DNA of 64,000 nucleotides from Strigamia acuminata (taxonomy: Eukaryota; Arthropoda; Chilopoda; Geophilomorpha; Linotaeniidae), in assembly GCA_949358305.1 (NCBI GenBank), contig OX442318.1, positions 7,240,501 to 7,304,500 on the forward strand, read 5' to 3'. Positions 26,261 to 39,200 of this stretch are shown one piece after another. Numbering within the stretch: the stretch's first letter is position 1; every line of letters begins with the position of its first letter. The notes below the pieces were generated by a model. That model had not been told where the DNA came from, made no database searches, and was given only the letters and a program-made list of their open reading frames with translations. The translations under genes and the position numbers were made by a program.

Positions 26261-26466
26261 CAGGGGCGGATCTACATAAGGGCAAATAGGATTTGATCCC
26301 AGGGCCCCCAAATTCTAAGAGGCCCCCAACACAATGCAATGTACTAAAAAAAAATGTTGCTTCATATAGAAAGTATAATTGTTTTATTTTATTATTAAAA
26401 ATTTTGATAAAGGGGCCCCGAAAAAACCTCAAGCCCAGGGCCCCCAAAAAGCTAGATCCGCCCCTG
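26261..26466. mobile_element. hAT-type MITE with perfect 8-bp target duplication
   Basis: CAGGGGCGGATCTAC at the left and CTAGATCCGCCCCTG at the right are inverted ends of a 206-bp element with no ORF of its own. The 8-bp sequence CCACGAGC is duplicated exactly at 26253-26260 and 26467-26474. An 8-bp duplication with CAGGG ends is diagnostic of the hAT superfamily. Confidence 0.92.
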
Positions 26467-26690
26467 CCACGAGCCATCCCACCCTCTAATGTAAAAATAA
26501 ATTACACCCAATTCTGTTTTTACACGATTTTGATTTAACACGGTGTGGAAAAAATAAATCCAGATAATATCTTGTCTAGATTGCAAACATGCATTATTGT
26601 AAGTGGAGAATACTTTGAATAAATTAATTTTTAAACAAAAATCCTCATTTAGCAATATAGACAAGCCTAAAATTTTAGGAAAATAAAGAC

Positions 26691-26830
26691 TAGCTGCATT
26701 CAAAAACTAAAATATTTTGTGTTTTACTTCGATTTTAAACCAAAAATGACATCATTTCCCGTTTAAACCCACGTTAAAACTTAAAATACACTTAAACTAA
26801 AATTGTTATTTTAATTTTTGAATGCAGCTA
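26691..26830. mobile_element. GCTGCATTC-ended MITE, copy 2 (140 bp)
   Basis: TAGCTGCATTCAAAAACTAA and TTTTTGAATGCAGCTA form inverted ends. The interior matches the longer copy at 16937-17147, from which it differs mainly by an internal deletion. Confidence 0.85.
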
Positions 26831-27599
26831 CTGTTACTCTAGATTCGTTTGTGATTACTACTTAGTTGCAGACATATTTTACTACAAACACTTTAAAGTG
26901 AATATGAAGTGTGTTTTAAGACTTAAAAAGGTACACAGCACTGCATTCTAAGTGTTTTCGCTGTTGGTGCGTTATAACGAATCTATTTTTCAGGTTCCTA
27001 ACCGTTAAAAGTACACGTAATTCTATTTTTTTTTACTCGATTTTAATTTAACACAGTCTAGAAAAATAAATTCAATTCTGTTTTTACACAATTACTTTTC
27101 ACTTAACATGGTTTAAAAAAAATTGCCTTTTTAAAATTTGATTTAAATATTTACGAAAAAAAAAATATTTCTGTTCGCTCTAATTTTCTGCAAAATATTT
27201 TAGAAATTTCCATTACTTGCCTATTTTTACACTTTTTTTTCTGGAACACAATTGAGTATAATTAAATTTTAATAATTAACAATTATTTTTTTTTTATAAT
27301 TTGAAGTCACTTTCAAATCCTCCCAACTTCCACACTTTCAAAATCAAACAAAACAAACTGCCATACACCTGTAAAACTGAACTAATCCCCATCATCATAC
27401 ATCAAACTAAGTGTAATTAATTCACTTCCAACTCAGACATTTTAATTCCTATTAAATCCAATCAAATTCCACATGACTAAATCAAACATTCTCATTCAAA
27501 TCAATTCCATGTGAGAAAAAAAATGCAAAAATCGGCAAAAAAAAAAAAATTTTTTTCACATCTCATGAATTGAATTAAATAAAAACGAGTTTAACTCAC

Positions 27600-27818
27600 A
27601 GTTTTGAAGTCTATGAATTGCGTGATGAGAGTTCCGTCTGGCCTCTGGAACTCGAGTGTGACTGTATCCTCCGATACGTTGGCCGTGATAGTTTCTTGAA
27701 GGACATCACCGCCTTGGTTTTTCACATTTATAACCAACTGTCCCCATGTTTGATGACTGAGGCTGCACAAAAATAAGCAACTCACACACACAAGTAGTTT
27801 ACGGGTCCACGTGGACAT
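27600..27818 (-). CDS. oaf: Out at first (oaf) homologue, first coding exon only
   Basis: 73 codons from ATG at 27818 to a phase-0 donor (ACT|GTGAGT) after 27600. Residues 1-27 form a secretory signal: basic start (MSTWTRK), Cys/Leu/Val core, cleavage probably near HQTWG-Q. The rest (QLVINVKNQGGDV, then ETITANVSEDTVTLEF, then PDGTLITQFIDFKT) matches the N-terminus of Drosophila Out at first and, more weakly, vertebrate OAF, whose first exon ends at the same place (DFK). OAF proteins are secreted and their biochemical role is poorly known. Five in-frame codons precede the ATG but begin with GTG, so ATG at 27818 is preferred. The following exon (expected to start near VQ.LKAL..GE) would lie at lower coordinates; I could not find it in the 27.6 kb available, so the model is partial. 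Confidence 0.85.
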
Positions 27819-30800
27819 CTCGGCGACCGTCACAACTTCACAAACTCGTGCACCAACTTGTCATCTCCGTCTGTCGGGCGCCATGATGGATTCATCATAT
27901 GAGCATCACCCGGCTCGACCACGTCGATCAACTTTTCCAGGAGGAAGCAATGCACTTTCGTGTCCCATTCATCATTTCCACGGCCTGTAATTATTCTTGT
28001 TGTTGGTGTTTTCTTATTGCACGGGTGGAAACCGAATGGAATTTTAGAAAAGTTTTCTTTGATTGCATTCCTTATTTTAATGCTAAATGGTATTTAAATA
28101 GTAATTACAAAGTTGACTGTTTTTCCGATTTATCCCTAGATGGTGCTCCATTGCGATAGCATCGCCATCTATCATTAGCAAAACGTAACATAAATGAAAA
28201 TATTTACTAAATAACTACGGCGGTTTATTCAAATAACAAAATATGGAAGAATGTCGATTATCCAAACTAAATAAAACCGATTTGTTCGCATAATTGGACA
28301 TTATGTTTATGGAAATAAAAATAAAAAATTGTTAAAAGCCGTTATATATCGATCAGTCCTATTCGGATAACCGATGTTCTAGTGTATGAAAAAAATAAAA
28401 GATAATTTCTAATTAGTTGTTTTAAATCTTTCTCAAAAAGGATTGTGTATCTTTAGACTTTCAACTTTTTATTTCTTAAATTAATTTTGCTTGACAAATT
28501 ATGTAACTATTTGTACGAATTTACAATATACAATGAGGCTCACTGAAGGAGCAGTTTATTTGTGGTAATTGATGTAACTAAAGTCATTTTGTCATTTGTT
28601 TTTTAATCATCATTTATCTAACTGCTATTTATATTTAATACATGAAAAGTATGAAGACTTAATAAAGTATAATTTACCACTTCAACAAACTAAGAATAAA
28701 ATTAACTACAGTAGTGGTGAAGATTGATCATTTCAATTGATTTATTTATTTTCATGCCAATTCTGAGAAATTTTTTATTATTATTATTACTTTGAAATAT
28801 TTCATTTAAATTTAGAATGAAGATAGTTCTTCCTTGCATCATACAAAAAAAACTAAGATCATTTATTTACTGATCCTCTTGTGAGCCAATGTGATAATAA
28901 GACAATGGAATGACTTGATAACAAGAATTATTATTACATAATCACTTACTAGATCCATAATGGTTTAACATGTAAAAACTCCATCCAAAAAAAATCTCAA
29001 TATTTTTTTGTTTTGTTCTTTTTTCATCTAACAGCTTCAAAGAAATATACAGAGTTGTCAAAAGTAACCTACTTTAAGATTACAATAAAATATCTTGTTA
29101 AACTGCAAATTGTTTGTCATTTTACTGTCTAAATTATGGGATAAATGCTTTTTTTTGTGTTTATCTCTTATAGAAAAATTGACCTTATACATTAGTCCAA
29201 GTATTCATTAGCAAAGACAGAGATACAAACACTAGGCAGGAGTTTCCTTAGTCCTCAGTATAGTTGGGGATAAATACATGACTTAAAACAGAAAACAGTT
29301 GCATAAACATTTGAATTACTCAACATCATCAAAAAGATAACCAAGAGAAAAAGTTTGTTTATGACATAAAAACTTGTGTCTTCTTATGTACTTGGAATAC
29401 ACTTACATTGAAAAACACTTGCAGAAACTCCTCAGCAAGCAAATTCTAAAACATTACTTTTGAGTAATAATAATCCTACTTTTTGAAATACAAGTGAAGA
29501 CTGTACATTGTTTATCTTGTCTAATGTGTGAGGAAAACCCCACACCCTTTATCTATGTATAAGCTAAATTTTAACAACAAGATATAAATATTTTAAAATT
29601 TATTAGTATTTTTAATTATTATTATTACATTTTCCTTATTTCTATAGGGGGATGTTCCAAAAGAGGTCATGAATTGCCTTTTCTGTTAAAATTCACTGAA
29701 TAAGTAACCAAAAACAAAACTGCATAATCAGTTTCAATATCCAAAAAACCAATTTTTATCTTTTCATATTTATCTAACATGGTAAAATATAGAGGTTTCA
29801 CACATCCATTCATTCATTCTTTGTGAAATTTTTTTTTTTTAGAAGAGTAACAGATGAGTTACACCTATTTACAACTTTTTAACTCAGAGCAAAAATAGTC
29901 TTACTTTATTACCAGTCAGTCAAATCAATTGATATAGAAAGTGGAAAACATTGTTTTATAAAAAAATAAAAAATGAGCAACAAACAATCATGGAATTTAA
30001 TCTACATCAAAAAACATGTGGGAAAGCAGTGGAAAGATTTTCTTATCCTATTCTTTATTCTTTATTCTTACAGTTGAGCTTTGACCTCCCAGTTGTAAGT
30101 CTTGCTCATCTGATGACACTCCAACTTCTCAGTTGTGGCTAGCAGCTTTTACTAGGTATCACTCTCATAACAACTGGTGAGGTTCTGTTGACATCAATGC
30201 ATAACCAGGTAAGAGAGAGAGAGAAATATTTCAGTAATTTATTACTGCAAACCACTGTTTTAGTCTAACACACAACTAATTTGATGGCAATGGAGCCTCT
30301 TCCTCTCAACATATTCATTGAACACAAAAAACCCATCAAACCTTCAATTTTCATCTTTATTACAGTGGATGCAAGTGAAACCCTTTGACCACTAACAATT
30401 CACACATGTGCACATTTATGTCGATTGGCAGTGACACATTCATAAAGTAATTTAGACTAAACAGCATTTTAAACAACAATTTTTAAACGTCTCAATCAAT
30501 GGCAGCCTGTTTCCAGTCGCGGCCCATTCGGTTCAAAAATACATTGGGTTCAAAATTTCGGTTTTTACGGTTTTTACCGTTTCTATAAATGGAATGGCAT
30601 CAAAAACAGCCAAAAACCATCACCAAAAACCGCTAAAACCAAAACCACGACTGGAGTGGTTCGTGAATCGGTTTGTGTCAGGTTTTAGTTTTTACAACCA
30701 AATTCAAAATGGTGTCATAAACACTTTTAGACGAAGCATCCACCTCCAAAAATGTGAGTAAATGCTAAATTATGTTTAAATAAGGGGGCCACAACCACAA

Positions 30801-32324
30801 TTCGTTGGTTAAATAAAAAAAAATGAATTTTTATGCACCATGTACTCACGAGATTGCGACGCAAAACGATACAACAAATAGGCCTAAAAACGAACACATT
30901 AGGCACGTTTTTGCGTACTATTTTGGCCGTCTTTATAAACATAAACGGTATAAACCAAAACTTTGAACGAATCTATTAAAATTATATTGAAATGTATATT
31001 GTGATGTATTTTGAAATGCATTGGGTTTCACGATAATCATTTTGTAACACATTTTTTTGTTAAATATATTTCTGAACCATATGGGAGTTAAACATGCATT
31101 TGTGAATTTATCTAATTTTTAATTTTTGCTAAATTGATTAATGTTGGCAGTCAAAGAGTTTGATACGCATATAGGAAAGAGGTTCCACTGCTCCCAACAT
31201 GAACACATTTGAAGTTATTGCGACGCTGCACGTTGGGTCTTGATATTGCTGACTCAGAACATGGTGTCAGGATAAGGGGGAGTAGGCCTAGATATTAGCC
31301 CTGATAGGCTAGGCTGCAAGTGGCAAGGATAGAAAACTCCTCACTTTATTAATATAATAATAATTGTAAAAATATTGTGTGGTTTGGAAATAAAATATAT
31401 TCGCGTATAAGTGAAAGGAAAATAAGAAGGAAATAATCTACAGTGTGCTACAGTATGTGCAAAGCGTTAAGTAAAGAAAAGTACGGTACAAATTATCAAA
31501 ATGATTATGACATGCTGACAAAAGACATGTTTAAAAACTCCTGAAAAATATTATGAGCAAATCTTGTATTTTTTCTCAGTTGTAAGGTGAGTTTACAGTG
31601 TTTAAACACGAGCATATACCCAAGGTTGTATTCAGTTTTTACTATTATCTGCATTGAATTGTGTGTTTTTGTGGTAATATTAAGGTTATACTGCGGTACT
31701 GCGGTAAAAATCCTACGGTACTGCCGGTACGGTACCGTGTATCGTGCCCAACAGTGGTGGGGACCACTCACAGTACCAAAATGGAGAAAATTGTTTGAGG
31801 GTTTTATGGTAAATTAATAAATTAATAGATGTGTTAATGGTAAATGTGCTGCCTTGCAATACAGTTTGGCTGTGCAAGGTTTTTGCCCCTGACTTCGGTA
31901 AGTTTTGGCAGTAAGCTTGGTTAATGTTAATTTTAGAACTGTTCAAACAGGAGGATATTGTAATATTGTAGTTGCCAGACGACCCTGTGTTCAGCCATAA
32001 GTCCCTGTGTCCTATATGAAGGCTTCTGGTTTTGGGATGATCAAGTGTCCCGGTTTTTAAAAATTTTGACAATTTTGTCCCAAAAACGTTTTTTTTTTAA
32101 TGTTTTAAAAATGGAATAAGTTTGACATTGTTTTATGCATTTTAAAATTTTTCAATTTGATATTTTGATTTTTTAATAAATTTTTTAGTTTTTTTGATAA
32201 AATTTTAAAAAAATTTAATTAGATATTGAAATTTTTAATGAAATTTAAACAATTTTAATAAAAGTTAGAAATTTTTAATGAAATATGGAAATTTTTTAAT
32301 GAAATTTGGAATTTTAAATTAAAT
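27819..32324. other. Intergenic stretch between oaf and the Ig receptor
   Basis: AT-rich and gene-free as far as I can see. Contains a pogo-like relic (about 28250-28380), a relative of the 575-640 repeat (30860-30950), and a block of GCGGTACTGCGGTA-type words near 31690-31735. No ORF here has recognisable domains. Confidence 0.4.
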
Positions 32325-32545
32325 TTTTGAATTTTTTTTAAATTTTGGAATTTTCAATGAAATTTTGGAATTTTCAATGAGATTTTGGAATTTTCAATGA
32401 AATTTTGGAATTTTCAATTAAATTTGGAATTTTCTATAAAATTTTGGAATTTTCTATATAATTTTGGAATTTTCTATAAAATTTTACAATTTTCTATAAA
32501 ATTTTGAAATTTTCTATAAAATTTTACAACTTTTTATGAATTTGT
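32325..32545. repeat. 20-bp AT-rich minisatellite
   Basis: Around eleven tandem units of TTTTGGAATTTTCAATGAAA grading into TTTGGAATTTTCTATAAAAT, with divergent AT-rich copies on both sides (about 32100-32600). It has one of several 20-22 bp periods in this window. Confidence 0.85.
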
Positions 32546-32932
32546 GAAATTTAATCAAATTTTAAAATTTGAATAAAAATTCAAAGCTTTAAAAATAAAA
32601 AAAAATTAAAATTCCATCCAACTTAAAAAAAATTGAGTTATAACCAAACTGCAAGAATAATTTTCCTCCCTTAGTACCCTTCCTTTATCCTATTACAGCT
32701 GCCATTTTTGCCTATACAATTTCAACTTGATAAAAGCCATCCTACATAACAAGATAGAAAAATAATGTCAAAAATCAAACAAAAACACCCTCCCCCAACC
32801 CCCCCCCCCCCCATTAAATTGTATAAATTCGTAAACTCACCTTCACTTTAAAACTATTTCTAAACAGGAGTTTTTCAACATGGGCGGAGTCTCAGCCAGC
32901 ACAAGCATTCAAATCATTCAAATCAAATGCTT

Positions 32933-32956
32933 TTTATTTTAATCCTAAGATTTATT
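32933..32956 (-). other. Poly(A) signals for the Ig receptor gene
   Basis: Two AATAAA hexamers on the minus strand (32951-32956 and 32933-32938) lie about 300 nt downstream of the stop at 33251 and would give a 3' UTR of that length. Confidence 0.55.
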
Positions 32957-33250
32957 AAACATTGAGCATTTACGTGAGGATTTTTGTTTCTTTTTCTCGT
33001 AATATGGCAGTGTTAAGTTACGTAATCACAGATAATCCTGGGAACTTGAATCTTAAATCAATTTTGCTTTTCACTTTACACTATCAATAATCAATTAATT
33101 AATTATAACCACATCTAAGTCGAACAACAACACCAATTATTTGTAAATTTACAAAGCACAGCACGTTATACAAACACACAAATTTGTTTTTCCTAATAGT
33201 TAACAACTGTTGGGAGAAAAAACAATGAGAACTGCAGTTTTTAGCTCAAT

Positions 33251-36200
33251 TCAATAGTAGCTGTGATCTGAATGAGATGCTCCTCGGCAGATTTCAACCG
33301 CTGGCTGAAACACCTGCTTGCTGTGTGTCACCATAACATTGGGTCTCTCGGAGAAGCGATACACGCTCACCTCTTTGGGCGATGACTCGGCATTCCAAGC
33401 CATCTGGTTGAGCTGCTGGTCACAGTCGGGTCCCATCCCTGACCCAGTGTCCATGGGTCCTTCAGGGGAACTGAAATGGTTCAATAACACAACACACGAC
33501 ATAATAGTAAAACGATCACACCTTTGAACAATTTTAAACATTTTATTCATTAGAGATCTTGTGGATGCTTGAAATTATGTTGGAATGTATTTTGAAATGC
33601 AAAGAGTTTTGCGTTCCCAATACTATTATTTATCAAATATGAATACATTTTCAAAATGCATTTTTTCAATTGTATTATGAAATGCATTATTTAATGTACA
33701 AATAATATACTGTACTTAATTATACGAAATGCTGTACATTAGAGAGTTTGCGGGATGCATTTTTCCCTTACAGTTAAAGACTATACGGTATACAAATAGT
33801 GTAAGGGAAAATGATAAATTAAGTTTTTGCGGGCTGCACTTTTCCCTTATCACTACACTATTTCAGCCAACTGCTGACAGTTAGTAATTTTGGGCCTAAA
33901 AATTCAATGTGGGGGCGTAAATGTGCAAATTTCTGCATAAAATTCCATTATTGTGCCTATAAAGTATGGTTTTGGGCCTAAAATTCAATTTTGGGCCTCA
34001 CTTATCATTCAATCTACGTACCTATGAGTGTGACGTGTTTGATCGGGACAACAAAATAATCGCCATTTGCAATGGGCGGAGCTAACAATATAGTGTTCTC
34101 AATTCTGATTGGCTGTGCTATATTTTAATTTAGTGTTAAAAACGATACACTAAAGATTTTTCCCTTACGATATGGCACTAAAATAGTGTATCGTGGAGCA
34201 AAATAAGGGAAAAATGCATCCCGCTAACTCTCTATTTTGGAATGCATTAAGTGATATTGTAAAATATATTTTTAACGGTATGGTAATCCATGTCACAACA
34301 TCCGCGCCACAACATCCACATTCTCCTGAAGTCATTCATTTGAAGTAACAACTGGATGCACTACGGTAGGTGCGTTTAATTTTTTTTAAAAAAAATTTAA
34401 AACCTTTCCTTTTCCCTCTTGTTCATCAGGAAGAAAATTAATGGACACACTTAATTATTGTATAGGACAACCCGGTAAATAAATAAATAACTTTGTTAAT
34501 TTACATGTTAAAACACATCTTATTTTTAGCCGTGCCCTCTCAAATGTTAATGTGATGAATAATGCATGGCACATGTACGTGCATTCAATCTTAAAAAGAC
34601 AAATTGTCTTCTCCTTAACTCACTTAAAGAAGTGACTTAAAGAAGTAAAATCTCGATTGAACTGAACTAAAAAGACGGCTACCTACAATATGCGGTAACA
34701 ACAGGGTGTCTCTCCGAACACTTACCAGGTGAATTATTTCATAATCATGTTAATTCAAGCTTGTGTTTGCTCAAGCGGACGAGTTTTTAGCCGCTTTTTC
34801 AAGTAAAAGCAAACTTTTAAATTTTACCCGCTCCCTTGTGTTTCCACCTCGCAGTCAGCAATATTGCAGGGAAGCCGTTAATCACAGGACATCGCATTGA
34901 TATCCACTAAAAATGTGCTTGTCCAAGATGTTACTCAACGTTGCTATTTCAAATGAACTTTGACATAACACTGCAATCTACTATCACCTTTTGTACCGAG
35001 CAGTACTCATTTATTTACCAATGAAACATTTAACGTTTAATTTAAGCACTCCTTTCAGCAAATGCAATTAAGCCAGCTGCCCGTCAACAAAAGGTGTAGT
35101 AAAGTTGTTAAAACAATTTTCACATCTTACCTGTCTTTATCATTAGCTGATACGTACGTTCTTCCTGAAAGGTTATAAGAACCTATTAAATTAATACGTT
35201 TCTGTTGGGGCAATCTCATTTAACCAATTTTAACGCTGAAATTAATTCAAATTTGAGTCGAACATGCAAGCAAACAGTTTTAGTCTAAATATTGATCATG
35301 CAAAACAATATACACTAGAATAAAAAAGAATAAAAAAATATATATATAAATTAGTACAAACATGCTTTTCAGCCAAAATTAGGTTAAATTATATACAAAA
35401 TTACAAACAGCTAAATAAATGACTAAATCCGTCAAATCGTACCTGTTTTTCTTTTCTTGAGCCAAACAAAGAAGATGATGGCAGCCAATAGCAGAAGTCC
35501 AAGCGCGGCACCCAAAACGATGGCCTCTTTGGACTTGAGGGATCGAACTGGGATCAAACATAAATTGATTAGAGCAAGCAATCCATGCTGAATAAGCTTG
35601 TTAATTAATTGAATGAGTTTTACAAATACTTATATTAGTAAAATTATACAATCATGAATATATGAAAAGTAGAAATAATAACCGACAGCGAAAACAGCTA
35701 TCGGTGTTTCGGTTAATCCTATATTGCCCGCAAACTAGAGCGACAAAATACCACTCTTACTACGAACACCTCTAAAATCCTCTAGCATCTACAGTACTAT
35801 CTGCTAGGATATCTGCTATCTGCTAAGATTTCTGAGCTCATTTCCAATCGGATAGGCTTGTTTTCCAGGCCATTTAACGGCCGTTTACACGCACCCACAG
35901 TTTTACACGGACTAAATTTCCCTAAAAGGTCAGTTTACTGGTCCATCTAGTCGGAAGACAGAAGGACCAAGACTCTTGTTTACCATGGTGATGCTTAGAG
36001 AAAGGACAGTTAAGTCATTCATGGGGGCTGAGGGGTATAAGGCCATTAAAGATGACAACCTTGAGACATTAGAGAGGTTCTGCTAGGCGTTAGAGCCGGA
36101 CGACTGACGCCAAACGTCATCACTTTTTGTGCTGACGTCATGGAGACGGAGCTAAGTTTTGCGTTGAGCGCGAAGGCTTTGTTGGCCGATCCAGACGTTG

Positions 36201-39200
36201 TTGGAGAACGGGTAAAAACGGGTCCGGCTAATCATAGGGCCTAAGTCGTAGGGCCTAGGACGTAGGGCCCCGGTCGCCTGGCTTATGTTAGGTTAGGTTA
36301 GGTCAGGTTAGGTCAGGTTAGGTCAGGTTAGGTCAGGTTAGGTCAGGTTAGGTCAGGTTAGGTCAGGTTAGAATAGGTTAGAATAGGTTAGGTTAGTTGG
36401 CGACCGAGGCCCTACGACTTAGGCTTTACGATTAGCCGGACCCGGTAAAAACCACGGCAACGGGTAGGCGGAGCTTATTCCTGAAGTTCCAGTTCCCGTC
36501 TAACGCCGAGCAGAAGCTCTCTATTTGTTTCTACTCTTCATATATTCCTGACACAATTAATTAATTTAGAGTCAAAGTAAAAATAAATACACAAGGTGAT
36601 GGCAACTTGAGCCAATTGAGACATAAAGTGAGTACCAGTAGGTTGTCCAGGAGTTGTGGCTTAGCAAAGAGATTGCCCAGTCTTAGACCACAATTACCAA
36701 AACGTAAACATTGACTAGTTTCACTTACATGCTCCTCCCTCCACCAAACTAAGGCGGAGAAGGCCACTCGCTTGGTACCGCTGGGAGAAGATGGCACTGA
36801 CTGCAGTACAATTGTAGAGTCCTGCTTGGCTGCTGTTGGCATTTTCCAAAATAAGTTTACTGCCATCCGTCTCATAGAATGACGCTGGGATCCATGATCT
36901 ATTCTCCCCCTGGAAGTACCATGAGTAGTTGGGGACTGGATTCCCTCGGAGAGGACAATTGAGTTCTACTCGCTCGTAAAGGTAGCCAGTGAGATTGTGC
37001 TGGGCTGGTGGACTTTTAGGTGGGTCTACAAGAGAAATGAGAATTAGTGACATTAGTTTAGATTTGTCGACTTAACGTGGCCCCGAAGCCCAGAATATCT
37101 GTCCAGGGAGTATTTTGCAATATATTGCTTTTCACTTACCGTATTACCCCAATTTAAGCCGCACGCCGGTATAGTTCAAGTTTTACCGGCCGATAAACCT
37201 CGTTTTTACCATCATGCCGTGTATGTATGAAATTTTTTTCAATGAGAATTGAGCCAAAACAAGCATAAAAATTGTGACCGTCAGGCCACCTGGGGTGACT
37301 TACGTCACTGCCACACACCACCATACGGCCCAAAGATCACACCCTTATTGAACAGGGTGATCTAGCCCGGGGGAAGGAGGGAGCTGAGTGGTGTGGGGAG
37401 GAGATGCAGAGAGAGAGAGTGCGGACACCGACCAGAACGGTCGTGTGTAGAGAGTTCCAGGAGTTGTAGTCATCGAGTGGAGAAGACGTGTCCCGGCTGT
37501 GAGGACTCTGCATTTCTTCCCATTCACCACAGCGACACTCACAAGTCAGTACTATAGTGGAGTCCATAGTGCAGCCTCCATGAGTGGCCACTGCGGGTCG
37601 TAGGTAAGTACGACATGAATGTAATGTTGAACCGACCACGTCACCCATTGGGCTCACGCCCAGTGTGTGACGGGTCGGTTGCCGGTGCGGCGTGCCTTCG
37701 TGGCACCCCTGCAATGGGTAACGGGATTCCCCATACCCCTAAATGTAAGGAATTGGCTTAAATTTGTATAAATTTTCCCAACATGCCGCTTAAAGCAGGG
37801 TAATACGGTAATGCATTCGCAATGTATAGGATTTGTTTGTAGACTTACACAAGACGTTGAGGTAAATTCTTTTACTTTTTCGCCCCCGGAACGTCTCGTG
37901 GTAAGCAGAACAGTTAAGACGTGCTTGGTTGTCATCACGAGTGATATACAGATCTGTTGCTGCTTGACTAAGCCAGGTAAAGTCAGGTTGTCTCACATTT
38001 CGCCTTGCCGAGATTAAGCTAATGGTGCTTGATGACGTGAGTTTTTTCCAAGAAACTGTGGCGTTCGGGCTTCCACAACATACAGTACAATTTGCAGTGA
38101 TGTTGGTTCCTTCCTGGATGGTGACACGACCATTCTCTATGGGTAATTTGCCAATCCACATCCCACTTCCCGTTATTTCCACTTTCATTTCTTCGGGTTC
38201 AACTGCAATGAAATTTATAATGTTTTAGAATTCTCTTTTTGTCTTTCGGAGCAATTATCATAGTAGTTTTAATGGCCAGTCTTCATTTAGTTTTAATCAC
38301 CAATCATCATTTAGTTCTACTGACAAATCACCTTTTAGTTCTATTGGCCAATCATCTTTTAGTTCTACTGACAAATCACCTTTTAGTTCTATTGGCCAAT
38401 CATCTTTTAGTTCTATTGGCCAATACTGTAACTTTTTAGTTTTATTGGCCAACTATCTTTTAGTTTTTTAAACCAATCATCCTTTAGTTCAATTGACCAA
38501 CCATATTTAATGACCAATAATCGTAATTGACCGATCACCTTTAATGGCTAATAATCGCAATTGACCAATCATCTTTAATTGCCAATAATCGCAATTGACC
38601 AATCATCTTTTAGAATAATTGGCCAATCATCTTTTAGAAAAATTGGCCAATCATCGTTTAGAAAAAATGGCCAATCATCGTTTAGAAAAATTGGCCAATC
38701 ATTGCTTAGAAAAATGGGCCAATCATCGTTTAGAAAAATGACCATCTTTTAGAAAAATGGGCCTATCACCTTTTAGAAAAATTGGCCAATCATCGTTTAG
38801 AAAAATTGGCCAATCATCGTTTAGAAAAATTGGCCAATCATCGTTTAGGAAAATTGACCAATCATCTTTTAGAAAAATGGGCCAATCATCTTTTAGAAAA
38901 ATGGGTCAATCATCTTTAATGACTAATAATCTCAATTGACCAATCATCTTTTAGTTCCACTAACCAACCATATTTTAGTTCTGCTGGTTAAACTTAAACT
39001 TTTTTGCCAATTCTTCCTTGGTGATTGAAGTATCGGTAAAAGCAAACATTTTGGACATAGGGGCGCGCTAGATGTGCCTGCCAATAACATTTGTTCTATT
39101 TCTCTCCTAGCTTTAGTATATTGGATTGGATGAGCCGTAAGTAACATTTACTGCTAAGATGCCATATAATTAAATAAAGTGCCTGTTTTCCCTTGCTACA

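Noticed and set aside
36281-36390. Chromosome end or telomere fusion from TTAGG-like repeat
   Set aside because: The array is only about 110 bp, is enclosed by element inverted repeats with a 9-bp target duplication, and lies in an intron.
37337-37714. 125-codon minus-strand frame within the Ig2-Ig3 intron
   Set aside because: Falls inside the GC-rich insert of a transposable element; no domain and no splice continuity with the Ig gene.
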